A stretch of 64,000 nucleotides of DNA from positions 35,812-99,811 of the forward strand of contig NZ_LZDS01000002.1 of NCBI RefSeq assembly GCF_001678755.1, in the 5' to 3' direction. A program made the position numbers and the translations under genes. This stretch comes from Acinetobacter gandensis. GTDB taxonomy: Bacteria > Pseudomonadota > Gammaproteobacteria > Pseudomonadales > Moraxellaceae. Each line of letters opens with the position of its first letter. The first letter of the stretch is position 1. A model generated the notes under the pieces. The model was not told the DNA's origin, made no database searches, and was given only the letters and a program-made list of their open reading frames with translations. Positions 54,285 to 63,764 of this stretch are shown here, piece after piece.

Positions 54285-56407
54285 GTGAAACTGCCTTAAA
54301 GGAACCAAATAATCCTACAGAGATATTAGAGCATTGTTTATCTTTAAATCCTAGTGATGGAGAATATTCGAAGCATCCTATTATTCAGCGTTTTGGCAGT
54401 CCATTACAGCCGATCTATGTTGACCAATGCAATGTAGACATTGACGGCATTGAGTACGATAGTCCTTTGATTCTGCCTATTTATAACGGCCAATTAGAGC
54501 TTGTTCAATGTGCTGTATTACAAGATAAACAGCGTGTATCTGTCACCCCTGATGGTTTAGCTAATGGCTTTGCAAAGTATGGGGATTTTGACCCAGCTAA
54601 GCCTGTCATTATTACTTATGGCCTGGAAGCATTCTTTAAAGTGGCTCAGGCAGGTTACGCCGTGGCTTTGGTGCTATTGCCTAACCTATGCAGTAAACAT
54701 CAAACAGAACTTAAGCCGTTTGATTTCGAGCAAATCCAGTTTGTGATTAATCAGCTATCACAGGTGGGTTATAAGCAACTTTACTTACCTGTCAGACCTG
54801 AACATATCCAGCTTGAAGCCTTCCAAAGCCTTGAGAAAAATACGGCAGTTCGATTGCTGAATCAGCATATCGTGATTGATGAGCAAGGGGGTAAAAGTGA
54901 GTGTCTGATCGAGCTGTATAAAGAAGATGCCTCGGAAGAAGTTGCCATTTTCTTGGATGAATCTATTAAGCGTTTACCAACTCTTAACCAATGGGCGGAA
55001 TTGTTGCCATTAGCACCAATGGAAACATTACCAAATACACCTTATCCAATTCATGCCCTACCACCACTGGCAAGAGAGGCAGTTATTGCTATTGCTGAGC
55101 ATGTACAAGCCCCTATTGCAATGTCTGCTCAATGTGTCATTGGTGCAATGTCCCATATTGCCCAAGTCCATGTAAATGCACCACATCCATTTAATACTCA
55201 AGGTGAACCATGCAGCCTGTATTTGTTGACCGAAGGGCAAAGCGGAAGTCGTAAAAGTACAAGCCGAAATATGGCAGATAAAGCCATTATTCAGTATGAA
55301 CGTAAACAGTATGAGCAATACCGCCGTGACCTTGAACAATGGAAAAGTGGCCAGGCGTCATTAAATAAAAAGGAGCGTGAAGCATATTGCGCTGAAAATC
55401 CCCCACCCCATGACCCAAGTACGCTTTACAGTGATATTACCCTTGAATCTATTACCGGGCTGTATGTGGATGGTGTACTCAATAATGCCTCCATCTCTAG
55501 TGATGAAGCTGGTCAATTTTTTGGTGGTTACACCATGAAAGGTGACACACGTACCCAGGCCATTGGTGGATATGCCAAGTTATTTGATGATGGTTTTGTG
55601 GAGCGTACTCGGTCTAAGTCTAATTTAAATGGTAGTGGTCGAGCTTATGATGTGCGATTAACCTTTAATCTTCAGGGGCAGCATGAAGTTTTAGCTGATG
55701 CGCTCAAGGACCCAGTACTAAGAGGACAAGGCTTTTTACCGAGATTCATTTTAACCATTCCTGAAAACTTGGCTGGAACACGTCTGCAAGATGCTATTTA
55801 CCGATCTAAGAATGCCGATCATGACCATAGATTGATTGCCTACTGGACACGGTGCGAATATTTGCTTGATGACTGCCCAAGACCACAAGGAGAGCAAGAA
55901 CTTCACAATGGGCGCTACGTCATTCCTATGAATGATGAAGCAAGGGAAATAGATGCTTCGTTCTACAACATGTTTGAGGAACTACAAGGCAAAGGTAAAC
56001 GCTATGAATACCTACAGGCGTTTGCCAGTCGCGCTAGTCAATTAGCACGGCGTTTGGCTACTGTATTCGCTTATTTTGAGGGTTTACAGTGGATTGATGC
56101 CAAGACATTAACAGGAGCTTGTGAGGTCATCAAGCACTCACTGAATGAATGGGCCATGTATGCAGATATTGAGGTTAAAACTGAAAGTGATGCAGAAAAG
56201 TTGAGTAAATGGCTTATTCGGAAATGTGTGGAGTTAAAGACAAGCCGTATTTCTAAAACGCTTGCTATGAAAGGTGCGCCATCACATCTAAGAAAGGCAA
56301 AAGCATTTAACCCATGCTTAAATGAATTAATTGAATTTAATCATGCTCGATTAGTAACTATCAGTAAAGCCGCATACATTGAACTCAACCCTTTATTGCT
56401 AGAATAA
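54281..56407 (+). CDS. DUF3987-type protein with P-loop; probable replication protein
   Basis: 708 residues. The N-terminal ~200 residues look like a degenerate primase/TOPRIM-type region (CNVDIDGIEYDSPLILPIYNGQLELVQCAVLQDKQ, then a VIITYGLEAFFKVAQAGYAVALV segment). A central DUF3987 part follows, with a P-loop at about 318-327 (EGQSGSRKST) and DEAGQFFGGYTMKGDTRTQ, FDDGFVERTRS. Such proteins occur beside integrases and AlpA in islands and satellites, where they are believed to act in replication initiation. The gene immediately precedes a repeat-rich region with iterons that could be its origin. Confidence 0.75.
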   Translation: MSETALKEPNNPTEILEHCLSLNPSDGEYSKHPIIQRFGSPLQPIYVDQCNVDIDGIEYDSPLILPIYNGQLELVQCAVLQDKQRVSVTPDGLANGFAKYGDFDPAKPVIITYGLEAFFKVAQAGYAVALVLLPNLCSKHQTELKPFDFEQIQFVINQLSQVGYKQLYLPVRPEHIQLEAFQSLEKNTAVRLLNQHIVIDEQGGKSECLIELYKEDASEEVAIFLDESIKRLPTLNQWAELLPLAPMETLPNTPYPIHALPPLAREAVIAIAEHVQAPIAMSAQCVIGAMSHIAQVHVNAPHPFNTQGEPCSLYLLTEGQSGSRKSTSRNMADKAIIQYERKQYEQYRRDLEQWKSGQASLNKKEREAYCAENPPPHDPSTLYSDITLESITGLYVDGVLNNASISSDEAGQFFGGYTMKGDTRTQAIGGYAKLFDDGFVERTRSKSNLNGSGRAYDVRLTFNLQGQHEVLADALKDPVLRGQGFLPRFILTIPENLAGTRLQDAIYRSKNADHDHRLIAYWTRCEYLLDDCPRPQGEQELHNGRYVIPMNDEAREIDASFYNMFEELQGKGKRYEYLQAFASRASQLARRLATVFAYFEGLQWIDAKTLTGACEVIKHSLNEWAMYADIEVKTESDAEKLSKWLIRKCVELKTSRISKTLAMKGAPSHLRKAKAFNPCLNELIEFNHARLVTISKAAYIELNPLLLE

Positions 56408-56499
56408 CTGCGTTTTTGCGATTTTAGCGTATATCCCTTGCTATAGAAGGGTTTAAGAATCACAAAGGCTTGCGATAGTGCTGCGATTGGTTGCGATTC
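56404..56499. repeat. Left ~95 bp inverted repeat with TGCGAT iterons
   Basis: Nearly matches, in inverse orientation, 57834-57931. The best-kept part is the 20-base TATCCCTTGCTATAGAAGGG at 56432-56451 (partner 57883-57902). TGCGAT iterons at 56417, 56471, 56482 and 56492, the last three at 10-11 base spacing. Confidence 0.85.
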
Positions 56500-56693
56500 C
56501 TTTGTGATTGATACAAGGAATCGCAAAATTGCAAACTATGGGGTATGGCGTTGCGATACTAAAAACCTTGATACATAAGGGCTATAAGAGAAAAACGCAA
56601 AGTCGCAAGGTTTCTAGGTAAATACCTAAAATTAAATTACAAAAAAGGCGAATTCTAAACATAATTATTCCCATATTTTGGGAGGGGATGGAT

Positions 56694-56969
56694 GTAAAAA
56701 AGATACTGGCCTGGCCTAATTATGGAGATTCATTTTTAGTAATTATTCATTCCGTTCATAGTGCCAAATTTATGTTTTTTTACAAAAATATGAAATGCCG
56801 CTTATTGAAGAAGTTAAGATAAAATTATTATTAATTTCAAGAATATATTTGGATTTTTAGAGTGTAAAAAAGGCGTAATTAAACCCGGAAAGCGGCATAC
56901 CGGTTTTCCCGAAAGGTCTGGTTGAAAAAGTCGCCTATAAAAATATAAATATAGTCGTATAGCTGAGTT
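56694..56969. repeat. Direct repeat DR1 (~275 bp)
   Basis: Shares long, clearly aligned blocks with 57314-57594: AGATACTGGCCTGGCCTAAT, the CATTCCGTTCATAGTGCCAA block, and the GGCATACCGG and TCGCCTATAAAAATATAAA blocks. A long-range ATGCCGCTT / AAGCGGCAT pairing is possible within DR1. In DR2 it is shortened to ATGCCG / CGGCAT. Confidence 0.85.
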
Positions 56970-57029
56970 TTCATACTGCATTTTAATGAGATAATTTGAA
57001 ATAAATCAGATTTACTATTTATAAAAATG

Positions 57030-57190
57030 TAATGTGCAAAACACATGTTTTGAGAGGCGTAAAAAAGCACCTCTCATCGGGGTGAAGCCCGATTATGAAG
57101 TGCCTTTTATATTTTTACTTAGCCATAAATGGTCAAGTAAAAAAGACGGCTCAAGATCGGGGGAAAGCCCGACTTGGTAGAGCCATTTAT
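57030..57190 (+). ncRNA. Candidate structured RNA: string of hairpins with two related ones
   Basis: Hairpins at 57032-57046 (ATGTG / CACAT), 57051-57076 (TGAGAGG / CCTCTCA), 57067-57103 (A), 57112-57143 (TTTTTACTT...AAGTAAAAA with inner CCAT / ATGG) and 57148-57184 (B). A and B have the same apical pattern, ATCGGGG(N2)AAGCCCGA, over different outer stems (GCAC / GTGC versus GGCTC / GAGCC). The layout invites comparison with C4-like antisense RNAs of phage P1/P4 immunity. Strand and ends are not proven. Confidence 0.45.
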
Positions 57191-57313
57191 TAAAAAAGAT
57201 AACTATAATTTTATAGGTTGTCAACTTGAAGCATGACCTATTGGGAATGGATATTCTGAGAGAGGTAAGTCAATGCCAAACATAAATAATGAAATATTCC
57301 GTACTTGTTGGCT

Positions 57314-57594
57314 GTAGAAAATAGATACTGGCCTGGCCTAATTATAGAGATTCATTTTTAGTGATTACTCATTCCGTTCATAGTGCCAAATTTATGCTAT
57401 TTTTTACAAAAATATGAAATGCCGCTTATTGAGGTGAAAAATTAAAAAAATAATTTATTACAATAGGATATGAGGTTTTTAGAGTGTAAAAAAAGCGTCA
57501 TTAAACGCAAAAATCGGCATACCGGATTTTACCGAAAGCATCCTTGAAAAGTCGCCTATAAAAATATAAACATAGTCTTATAACTTAGTTTTTT
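57314..57594. repeat. Direct repeat DR2 (~275 bp)
   Basis: Second copy of DR1, same orientation, about 620 bases on. Differences are scattered, so the duplication is old. The part corresponding to the CCGG hairpin of DR1 changed while the flanks did not. Confidence 0.85.
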
Positions 57595-57595
57595 T

Positions 57596-57642
57596 ACTCA
57601 TTTACTCATTTACTCATTTACTCATTTACTCATTTACTCATT
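57596..57642. repeat. 8-base tandem repeat (ACTCATTT)x6
   Basis: ACTCA at 57596, 57604, 57612, 57620, 57628 and 57636, exactly 8 bases apart. Copy number is likely to vary between strains. Confidence 0.9.
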
Positions 57643-57689
57643 ATGGAATTGAGGCAATCAGAGTGAATAAATTATAATTTATTTTAAAT

Positions 57690-57778
57690 GTTGCCTTTGT
57701 TGCCCAGGCCCCAAAAAGGAGGCAACAGTCTGGAACTCAGTTATATCAAGTATGTTGCCTGTGTTGCCCTTGTTGCCT
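57690..57778. repeat. GTTGCC repeat cluster
   Basis: Five GTTGCC and one GGCAAC within about 90 bases. No gene. Possibly protein-binding iterons. Confidence 0.6.
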
Positions 57779-57833
57779 CTAAAAAATAGATAATCTGAGA
57801 GGGTTTAATAGACTTAAACCAATACAAATGCAT

Positions 57834-57931
57834 GAATCGCAACTAATCGCAGCGTTATCGCAAGCCGTTTGTGATTATAAGGCCCTTCTATAGCAAGGGA
57901 TACAGGATAAAATCGCAGAATCGCAGCTATT
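57834..57931. repeat. Right ~95 bp inverted repeat with ATCGCA iterons
   Basis: Inverted partner of 56404-56499. ATCGCA at 57836, 57846, 57857, 57912 and 57920 (complement of TGCGAT). Confidence 0.85.
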
Positions 57932-58128
57932 TCAAAGGGAATTGAAAAAATTAAATGAAAACCATAACTATGAATGTAATAGGTCTGGCATTAAAAAATA
58001 TTTACTTAACAAATGGATGGATTGCGTACCAGAAAATACAAAGATACTAAGAGCAATGAAAAGGCTGTGATAGAGATTAGGATAAATATTAACTAATTGA
58101 TATTAAAGGTTTTAAAATAGTTTTCATT

Positions 58129-58243
58129 TTTGACATTTTCTTTGACATTTTCTTTGACATTTTCTTTGACATTTTTATTAGAAAAAATTGACTAAATCTA
58201 TGATATACAATATTAATATATTGACATTACCTTTGACATTTTT
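58129..58243. repeat. 12-base tandem repeats TTTGACATTTTC upstream of fic
   Basis: Four contiguous copies at 58129-58176 (the last ends in T) and two more spread at 58220-58243. Each contains a TTGACATT sequence resembling a -35 hexamer. Probable operator array for the Fic gene or its neighbour. Confidence 0.8.
58188..58216 (+). promoter_or_regulatory. Candidate promoter of the Fic gene
   Basis: TTGACT (58188-58193), 17 bases, TATTAA (58211-58216), 39 bases before the ATG. It is embedded in the TTGACATT repeat array, so a repressor that binds the repeats would block it. Confidence 0.4.
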
Positions 58244-58254
58244 CCTGACAAAAT

Positions 58255-59445
58255 ATGCCTGAACATAGTAAAACGTGGATAGATGATACGACTTTAAGAG
58301 TAATGACATATAAGTCAGGCTCTTTTACTTTTCAATTAGGTCTAGATCTTAAGCAGATTCAGGCAATGCTTGATCGTGTTAACGATTCACAAAAACGTTT
58401 TAATAAGACCCCTAGCCTTCCTTTAATTATTGATCAAGTTCAAGATAAAGTATTGGCTAGTAGTATTTATAGTACGAACACGATTGAAGGTGGACAGTTC
58501 ACAGAACAAGAAACAGCGAATATCCTAAAACAAGACCCTAAAACTATTCAAAAATCAGAAGAAAGACGACTTACTAATTTAAAAGAATCAATTGAATGGA
58601 TAAAAAAATTTAGTTCAAAAAAATTACTGCCGGTGAACGGTAAAATTTTTGAACTCTCTACTATGTTTCAATTACATACACTTGTATCTCAGAATCTTGC
58701 AGAACAGCACAATCCTGCAGGGCAACTGAGAAATAATCAGCCTACTCAAAAGACTATTGTAGGTAATGATGTACATGGTGGGACATATAGACCACCAAAA
58801 TGTATCGAAGATATTGAATACCTTATTCAAGCTTGGGCAGAGTGGTTGAATAACCCTGCCATCATTAATCAGCCTTCAATTGTTAGGGCATGCTTGGCTC
58901 ACTATTACTTTGAATTGATTCATCCGTTTTGGGATGGCAATGGACGTACTGGGCGTCTAATTGAAATGTTTATTCTTGAACAATCCGGTTATAGATTTAG
59001 CTCATCTGCTATTTGGAAATATTACCAGACCAATATTCATGAATATTTTGCTCTCTTCAATCAATGTAGAAAACAAGCCGAAAAGAAAGTAGACAACCCT
59101 AACCAGCTTTTTGTCGAGTTTGTACTTAATGGGATGTTTGAAACAATTGAATATCTGCATGATGAAAGTAATAGATTGATTAGCTTCTTGCTTTATCAAA
59201 CAGCATTGAATCAAGCTAAGTTCAGTAAACACATTTCAGATCGTCAATTCAATTTGATTCATAATTTGATGAGAGCGATTGGAGAAAATGACAAGCATTT
59301 TTCTAAGGCTGATATATATCGTATGCCCCAAATTCAGGCTTTATATAACGGAAAAGTTGAGAGAACTTTTTATAGAGATATAGATAAGCTGATTACCCTA
59401 GAGTTTTTGTCTGAGCAAGATGGATTAATCTTTATAGGTGAGTAA
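58255..59445 (+). CDS. Fic-domain protein, class II type
   Basis: 396 residues. Fic motif HPFWDGNGRTGR at about 223-234 with catalytic His; an inhibitory motif of class II type, TNTIEG at about 74-79, in the N-terminal helix. The C-terminal ~80 residues look like a winged helix (KADIYRMPQIQALY...TFYRDIDKLITLEFLSEQDG). Fic enzymes usually transfer AMP from ATP to target hydroxyl groups; the inhibition helix normally holds them off. No antitoxin gene is adjacent. Cytoplasmic. Repeats upstream suggest tight control. Confidence 0.85.
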   Translation: MPEHSKTWIDDTTLRVMTYKSGSFTFQLGLDLKQIQAMLDRVNDSQKRFNKTPSLPLIIDQVQDKVLASSIYSTNTIEGGQFTEQETANILKQDPKTIQKSEERRLTNLKESIEWIKKFSSKKLLPVNGKIFELSTMFQLHTLVSQNLAEQHNPAGQLRNNQPTQKTIVGNDVHGGTYRPPKCIEDIEYLIQAWAEWLNNPAIINQPSIVRACLAHYYFELIHPFWDGNGRTGRLIEMFILEQSGYRFSSSAIWKYYQTNIHEYFALFNQCRKQAEKKVDNPNQLFVEFVLNGMFETIEYLHDESNRLISFLLYQTALNQAKFSKHISDRQFNLIHNLMRAIGENDKHFSKADIYRMPQIQALYNGKVERTFYRDIDKLITLEFLSEQDGLIFIGE

Positions 59446-59470
59446 TGAAAAGTCTTATATAGCCTCCTAC

Positions 59471-59494
59471 ACAGGGGGCTTTCTATTACCTAAA
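59471..59494 (+). terminator. Terminator after the Fic gene
   Basis: AGCCTCCT / AGGGGGCT stem followed by TTTCT. Stops the Fic transcript before the restriction-modification gene. Confidence 0.65.
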
Positions 59495-59635
59495 ACTCAA
59501 TATAGTTCTATTTTTTCAATAATTGATTGAAATTTAAAACAAATTAAAGAACCTTTATAAATTATAGTTTTTATATACGGCATTCAGTAGAATCCATTGT
59601 ATTCAATAAGACATTATTTATGGGTTTGGGGACTT

Positions 59636-62600
59636 ATGTCTGCTTTTTTTGACTTAATTAATACATATAGAACTACAGCAAAATCAGAACGAGAAAAAGG
59701 AACTTACTTCGAGCTACTTTGTATTAAGTATTTTGAGAATGAGCCGGCATATGCTGATTTGTTTACCAAAGTTCAACCCTATACTGAATGGGCAAAGGAA
59801 CAAGGTTTAACAGGTAAAGATACCGGTATTGATTTAGTCGCTACAGACAAAGACGGCGGCTTTTGTGCGATTCAATGCAAACTCTATGATGCCGATCGTA
59901 AAGTCTCAAAGTCTGAGATAGACAGTTTCTTATCCGCAGCTTCTAAGACCTATTTTAAAAGTCGCATTATTGTCAGTACTACGAATGAATGGTCACAAAA
60001 TGCTTTAGACACTTTAGAAAACCAGGACCCACCGGTTACTAAAATTGATCTTGCAACTTTAGCCAACAGTGTAATTGATTGGGCTAAGTTTTTAGAAAAA
60101 AAAGAAGTCGTTTTTAAACCTAAGAAGCAATTACGTCCTCATCAAAGTGCAGCACTGACGAATGTCAAAATTGGTCTATATGACCAAAAACTAGATCGTG
60201 GCAAGCTCATCATGGCTTGTGGTACTGGTAAGACTTTCACCAGTCTTAAAATTGCAGAAGAGTGTGCTGGAAAAGGTAAGCGAGTCCTATTTCTTGTTCC
60301 AAGTTTATCCCTACTCTCTCAAACCCTCACAGAATGGACCCAGGAGTCCACTACGCCACTTCATAGCTATGCGGTATGCTCAGATACTGAAGTGGGTAAG
60401 AAGGCAAATAAGAGCGCTATAGATGCCGTAACTACCCTTGCTCATGAATTACAGTACCCTGCGACCACAGATGCAGAAAAGCTTGCTGGAAATGTAGAGA
60501 AACATCACGATTCAGAACATATGACTGTGGTGTTTTCGACCTATCACTCAATTAATACGGTGAGTGATGCTCAAAATAACGAAGGGATGGCTGAGTTTGA
60601 TTTAATTATCTGTGATGAGGCACACCGTACTACGGGCTCCACCCATGACAGCGAAGATGATTCTAACTTTGTTAAAATTCATGATTCTGGTTTTATCTTA
60701 GGTAAGAAACGCCTATATATGACGGCGACACCTCGTATCTTTTCAGATGATGTGAAATCTAACGCCAGTGAATTCACATTATTCTCGATGGATGATGAGA
60801 AACTTTTTGGTGAAACCCTCTATACCATTAACTTTTCTGAAGCAGTAAAACTTGGCCTGCTGGTTGACTATAAGGTCATTGTTTTAACAGTAGACTCAGA
60901 TACCATTATTGACAAAATTGGTGCAACGATAACTGAGAATGCCGATATTGTTGTTGATGATGCAGCACGTATTGTTGGGTGTTGGAAGGCATTATCGAAG
61001 CAAGGTATTCATGCTGATGTAGAGGAAGATACTGCTCCTATGCAGCGTGCATTAGCATTCTGTCAGGTGATTGAACAATCAGAAAAAGCACGTACTCATC
61101 AAGTAAGTTCTAAAAATATTGCCAATATTTTCCAGACTGTTGTTGAAGCTTATCAAACCGCTGAACAGAATGAAGGGAATGAAATTTCACATCATTTGGT
61201 TTGTGAAGCACAGCACGTAGATGGCGGTATGGGGGCTTCACAAAAGGAAGAGAAGTTAAATTGGCTGAAAGCAACGCCTGAACCAGTTTTTGATGAAAAT
61301 GATCAAGCTCGCCCTATTTGCCGTATCTTAAGTAATGTACGTTGCTTATCTGAAGGTGTTGATGTACCTGCTTTGGATTCAGTTTTATTCTTGACTCCAC
61401 GTAATTCACAAGTTGATGTAGTTCAGTCTGTAGGACGGGTAATGCGTCTGGCACCGAATAAAAAACGTGGCTACGTAATTTTACCTGTAGTGATTCCACC
61501 AGGCGTTGATCCAAATAAAGCATTAGATGACAACAAGACTTATAAGGTCGTTTGGCAGGTATTAAATGCCCTACGCTCTCATGATGACCGCTTTGATGCC
61601 ATGATTAATAAAATGGACTTAACTGGCATTGATAACTCCAAGATGGAAGTGATTGCCATCACCAATAAGGTTGCAGCCAAAGCACAAAAGAAAGCAGCCG
61701 GAAAAGGCGGTACAAGTATTGGTACTGCTACTAAGAAAGGTAAGAAAACTGAAGAAGATAATGCTCAACACTCGTTTAGTTTTGAATCGGGTGAAATTGA
61801 GCGTGCTATTGTCGCTAAAGTAGTTCAAAAAGTGGGTAATCGTCATCACTGGGAAGATTGGGCCAATGATATTTCCAAAATTGCTCAAACCCATATCAAG
61901 CTCATTACCGAAATTTTGCAACGTCCTGAATGCGACAAAGAACGTGCAGTATTTGAAGAGTTCGCAATTGAGATTCGAGATGACTTAAATAATGCTGTAT
62001 CTGATGCTGAAATTATTGAAATGTTGGCACAGCATTTAATTACCAAACCAGTATTTGATGCCTTATTTGATGAATACAGCTTTGCTAAGCACAACCCGAT
62101 GGCTGTGGCAATGCAAAAGGTGTTAGATGTACTCGATCAACATCAAATTGATAGTGAAACTCAGGCATTAGAACGTTTCTATGAAAGTGTAAAAATGCGT
62201 GCAGCAGGCATTGATAGTGCTGAAGGTAAACAGAAGATTATTGTTGAGTTATATGACAAGTTTTTCCGTAATGCCTTCCCTCGTATGACTGAGCGTTTAG
62301 GTATTGTTTACACGCCTGTAGAAGTAGTCGATTTCATTTTGCACAGTGTCAATGATGTACTGAAACAAGAGTTTGGTAAGAGCATTACCGACAAAGGCGT
62401 GCATGTAATAGACCCGTTCACGGGGACCGGCACATTTATTACCCGTTTGATTCAGAGCGGTTTAATTCCACAAGATCAGCTCGTTTATAAATATAAAAAT
62501 GAGCTTCATGCCAATGAGCTGGTATTACTCGCTTACTACATTGCTGCGATTAACATTGAAGCTGTTTATCATAGTTACATTATTGATGATTACACGCCGT

Positions 62601-63764
62601 TTGAAGGTATTTGTTTAACCGATACCTTCCAGATGTATGAAAAAGAAGACTTGGTAGATCAAGTTCTTGTTGATAATAGTGCACGTCGTAAACGTCAAAA
62701 GGCGCTCGATATTCAGGTCATCATTGGCAATCCACCTTATTCTATCGGTCAAAAATCAGAAAATGATGCAAATGCAAATATTGAATATGCTTTTTTAAAC
62801 TCGAGAATTGCTAGTACTTATGTTGCAAAATCGAATGCAACCTTATCTAAAGGTATGTATGACTCCTATATTTTAGCAATTAGATGGGCAAGTGATCGTA
62901 TTGCAACTCAAGGTGTGATTGGTTTTGTAACTAATGCAGGCTTTGTAGATGCAAATACAGCAGATGGCTTGCGTAAATGTTTAGCAGAAGAATTTAGCAG
63001 TCTGTATATCTTCCATTTACGTGGTAATCAACGTACTTCCGGTGAAAAATCACGTCAAGAAGGTGGGAAAATCTTTGGGAGTGGTAGTCGTGCGCCTATT
63101 GCGATTTCAATCTTAGTGAAGAATCCTAATGCCGATCAACAAGGGCAAATCTATTTTCATGATATTGGTGACTACTTGAGTCGTGAAGAAAAGCTCGAGA
63201 AGATTAGTGAGTTTAAAAGCTTGCAAGGAATTACGGCGGCTAACGATTGGGTAAAAATCAACCCTGATGAGCATGGTGATTGGCTGAATCAACGTGATGA
63301 TAGTTTTGAAAAATATTTGCCATTAGGGGTTAAGGATACTGCCAACTCAGCTATATTTCCCATCTATTCACAAGGAATATTAACAAGTCGAGATGCTTGG
63401 TGTTTGAACTTTTCTAAAGAGAAATTAAAAAACAATATAAATGTGACAATCGATTTTTATAATACCGAACGTTTACGGTTACAAGCATTGTCGCAATGGT
63501 CAGACAAAGATATAAATTATGATTCTTCTAAAATTAGTTGGTCTCGAGCATTTAGAAATGACCTAAGCAAAGGTAGAGCTAAACATTTCAATGAGGAAAG
63601 TATGCGTTCAATACTTTATAGACCGTTTACAAAAATGAATGTTTACTTTGACAAGAATCTCAATGAAATGCCTTCTAGAAATTCGTTAATTTTTCCGAAT
63701 GATATGGTAAGTAATTTAACAATTAATTGCTTAGGGAAAGGCGAATCCAAAGAGTTTAGTATTT
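59636..63764 (+). pseudogene. Type ISP restriction-modification enzyme, C-terminus cut by an IS1-family element
   Basis: From ATG 59636 (MSAFFDLIN, Shine-Dalgarno GGGGA) the frame runs ~1,376 native residues, then 63765 onward is IS sequence. Domains (counted from an upstream TTG at 59597): Mrr-like nuclease with Asp79 and QCK93-95; DEAD-type helicase with ACGTGKT about 207, DEAH about 340, and QSVGRVMR about 610; a linker; then an N6-adenine methyltransferase with DPFTGTGTF about 939 and NPPY about 1045. The single-chain nuclease-helicase-methyltransferase layout matches Type ISP enzymes (LlaGI/LlaBIII, ~1,570 residues). The cut falls in the C-terminal target-recognition domain, so sequence specificity is probably lost. 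Confidence 0.85.

Larger units (their letters stand above)
56408..58254. other. Repeat-rich non-coding region of the island
   Basis: About 1.85 kb without a credible gene between the DUF3987 and Fic genes. It holds a ~95 bp inverted repeat pair, a ~275 bp direct repeat pair, a hairpin cluster, an 8-base tandem repeat, a GTTGCC cluster and 12-base tandem repeats. A 58-codon stop-to-stop frame (57894-58070) without an ATG looks like a remnant. Confidence 0.75.

Noticed and set aside
56879..57070. 63-codon minus-strand frame in the island non-coding region
   Set aside because: Not kept in the second copy of the direct repeat, and no start signals.
57596..57642. CRISPR-like repeats
   Set aside because: Eight-base units with no spacers; a simple tandem repeat.
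56408..58254. A retron (msr/msd with reverse transcriptase)
   Set aside because: The structured RNA recalled one, but no reverse transcriptase gene lies in the window.
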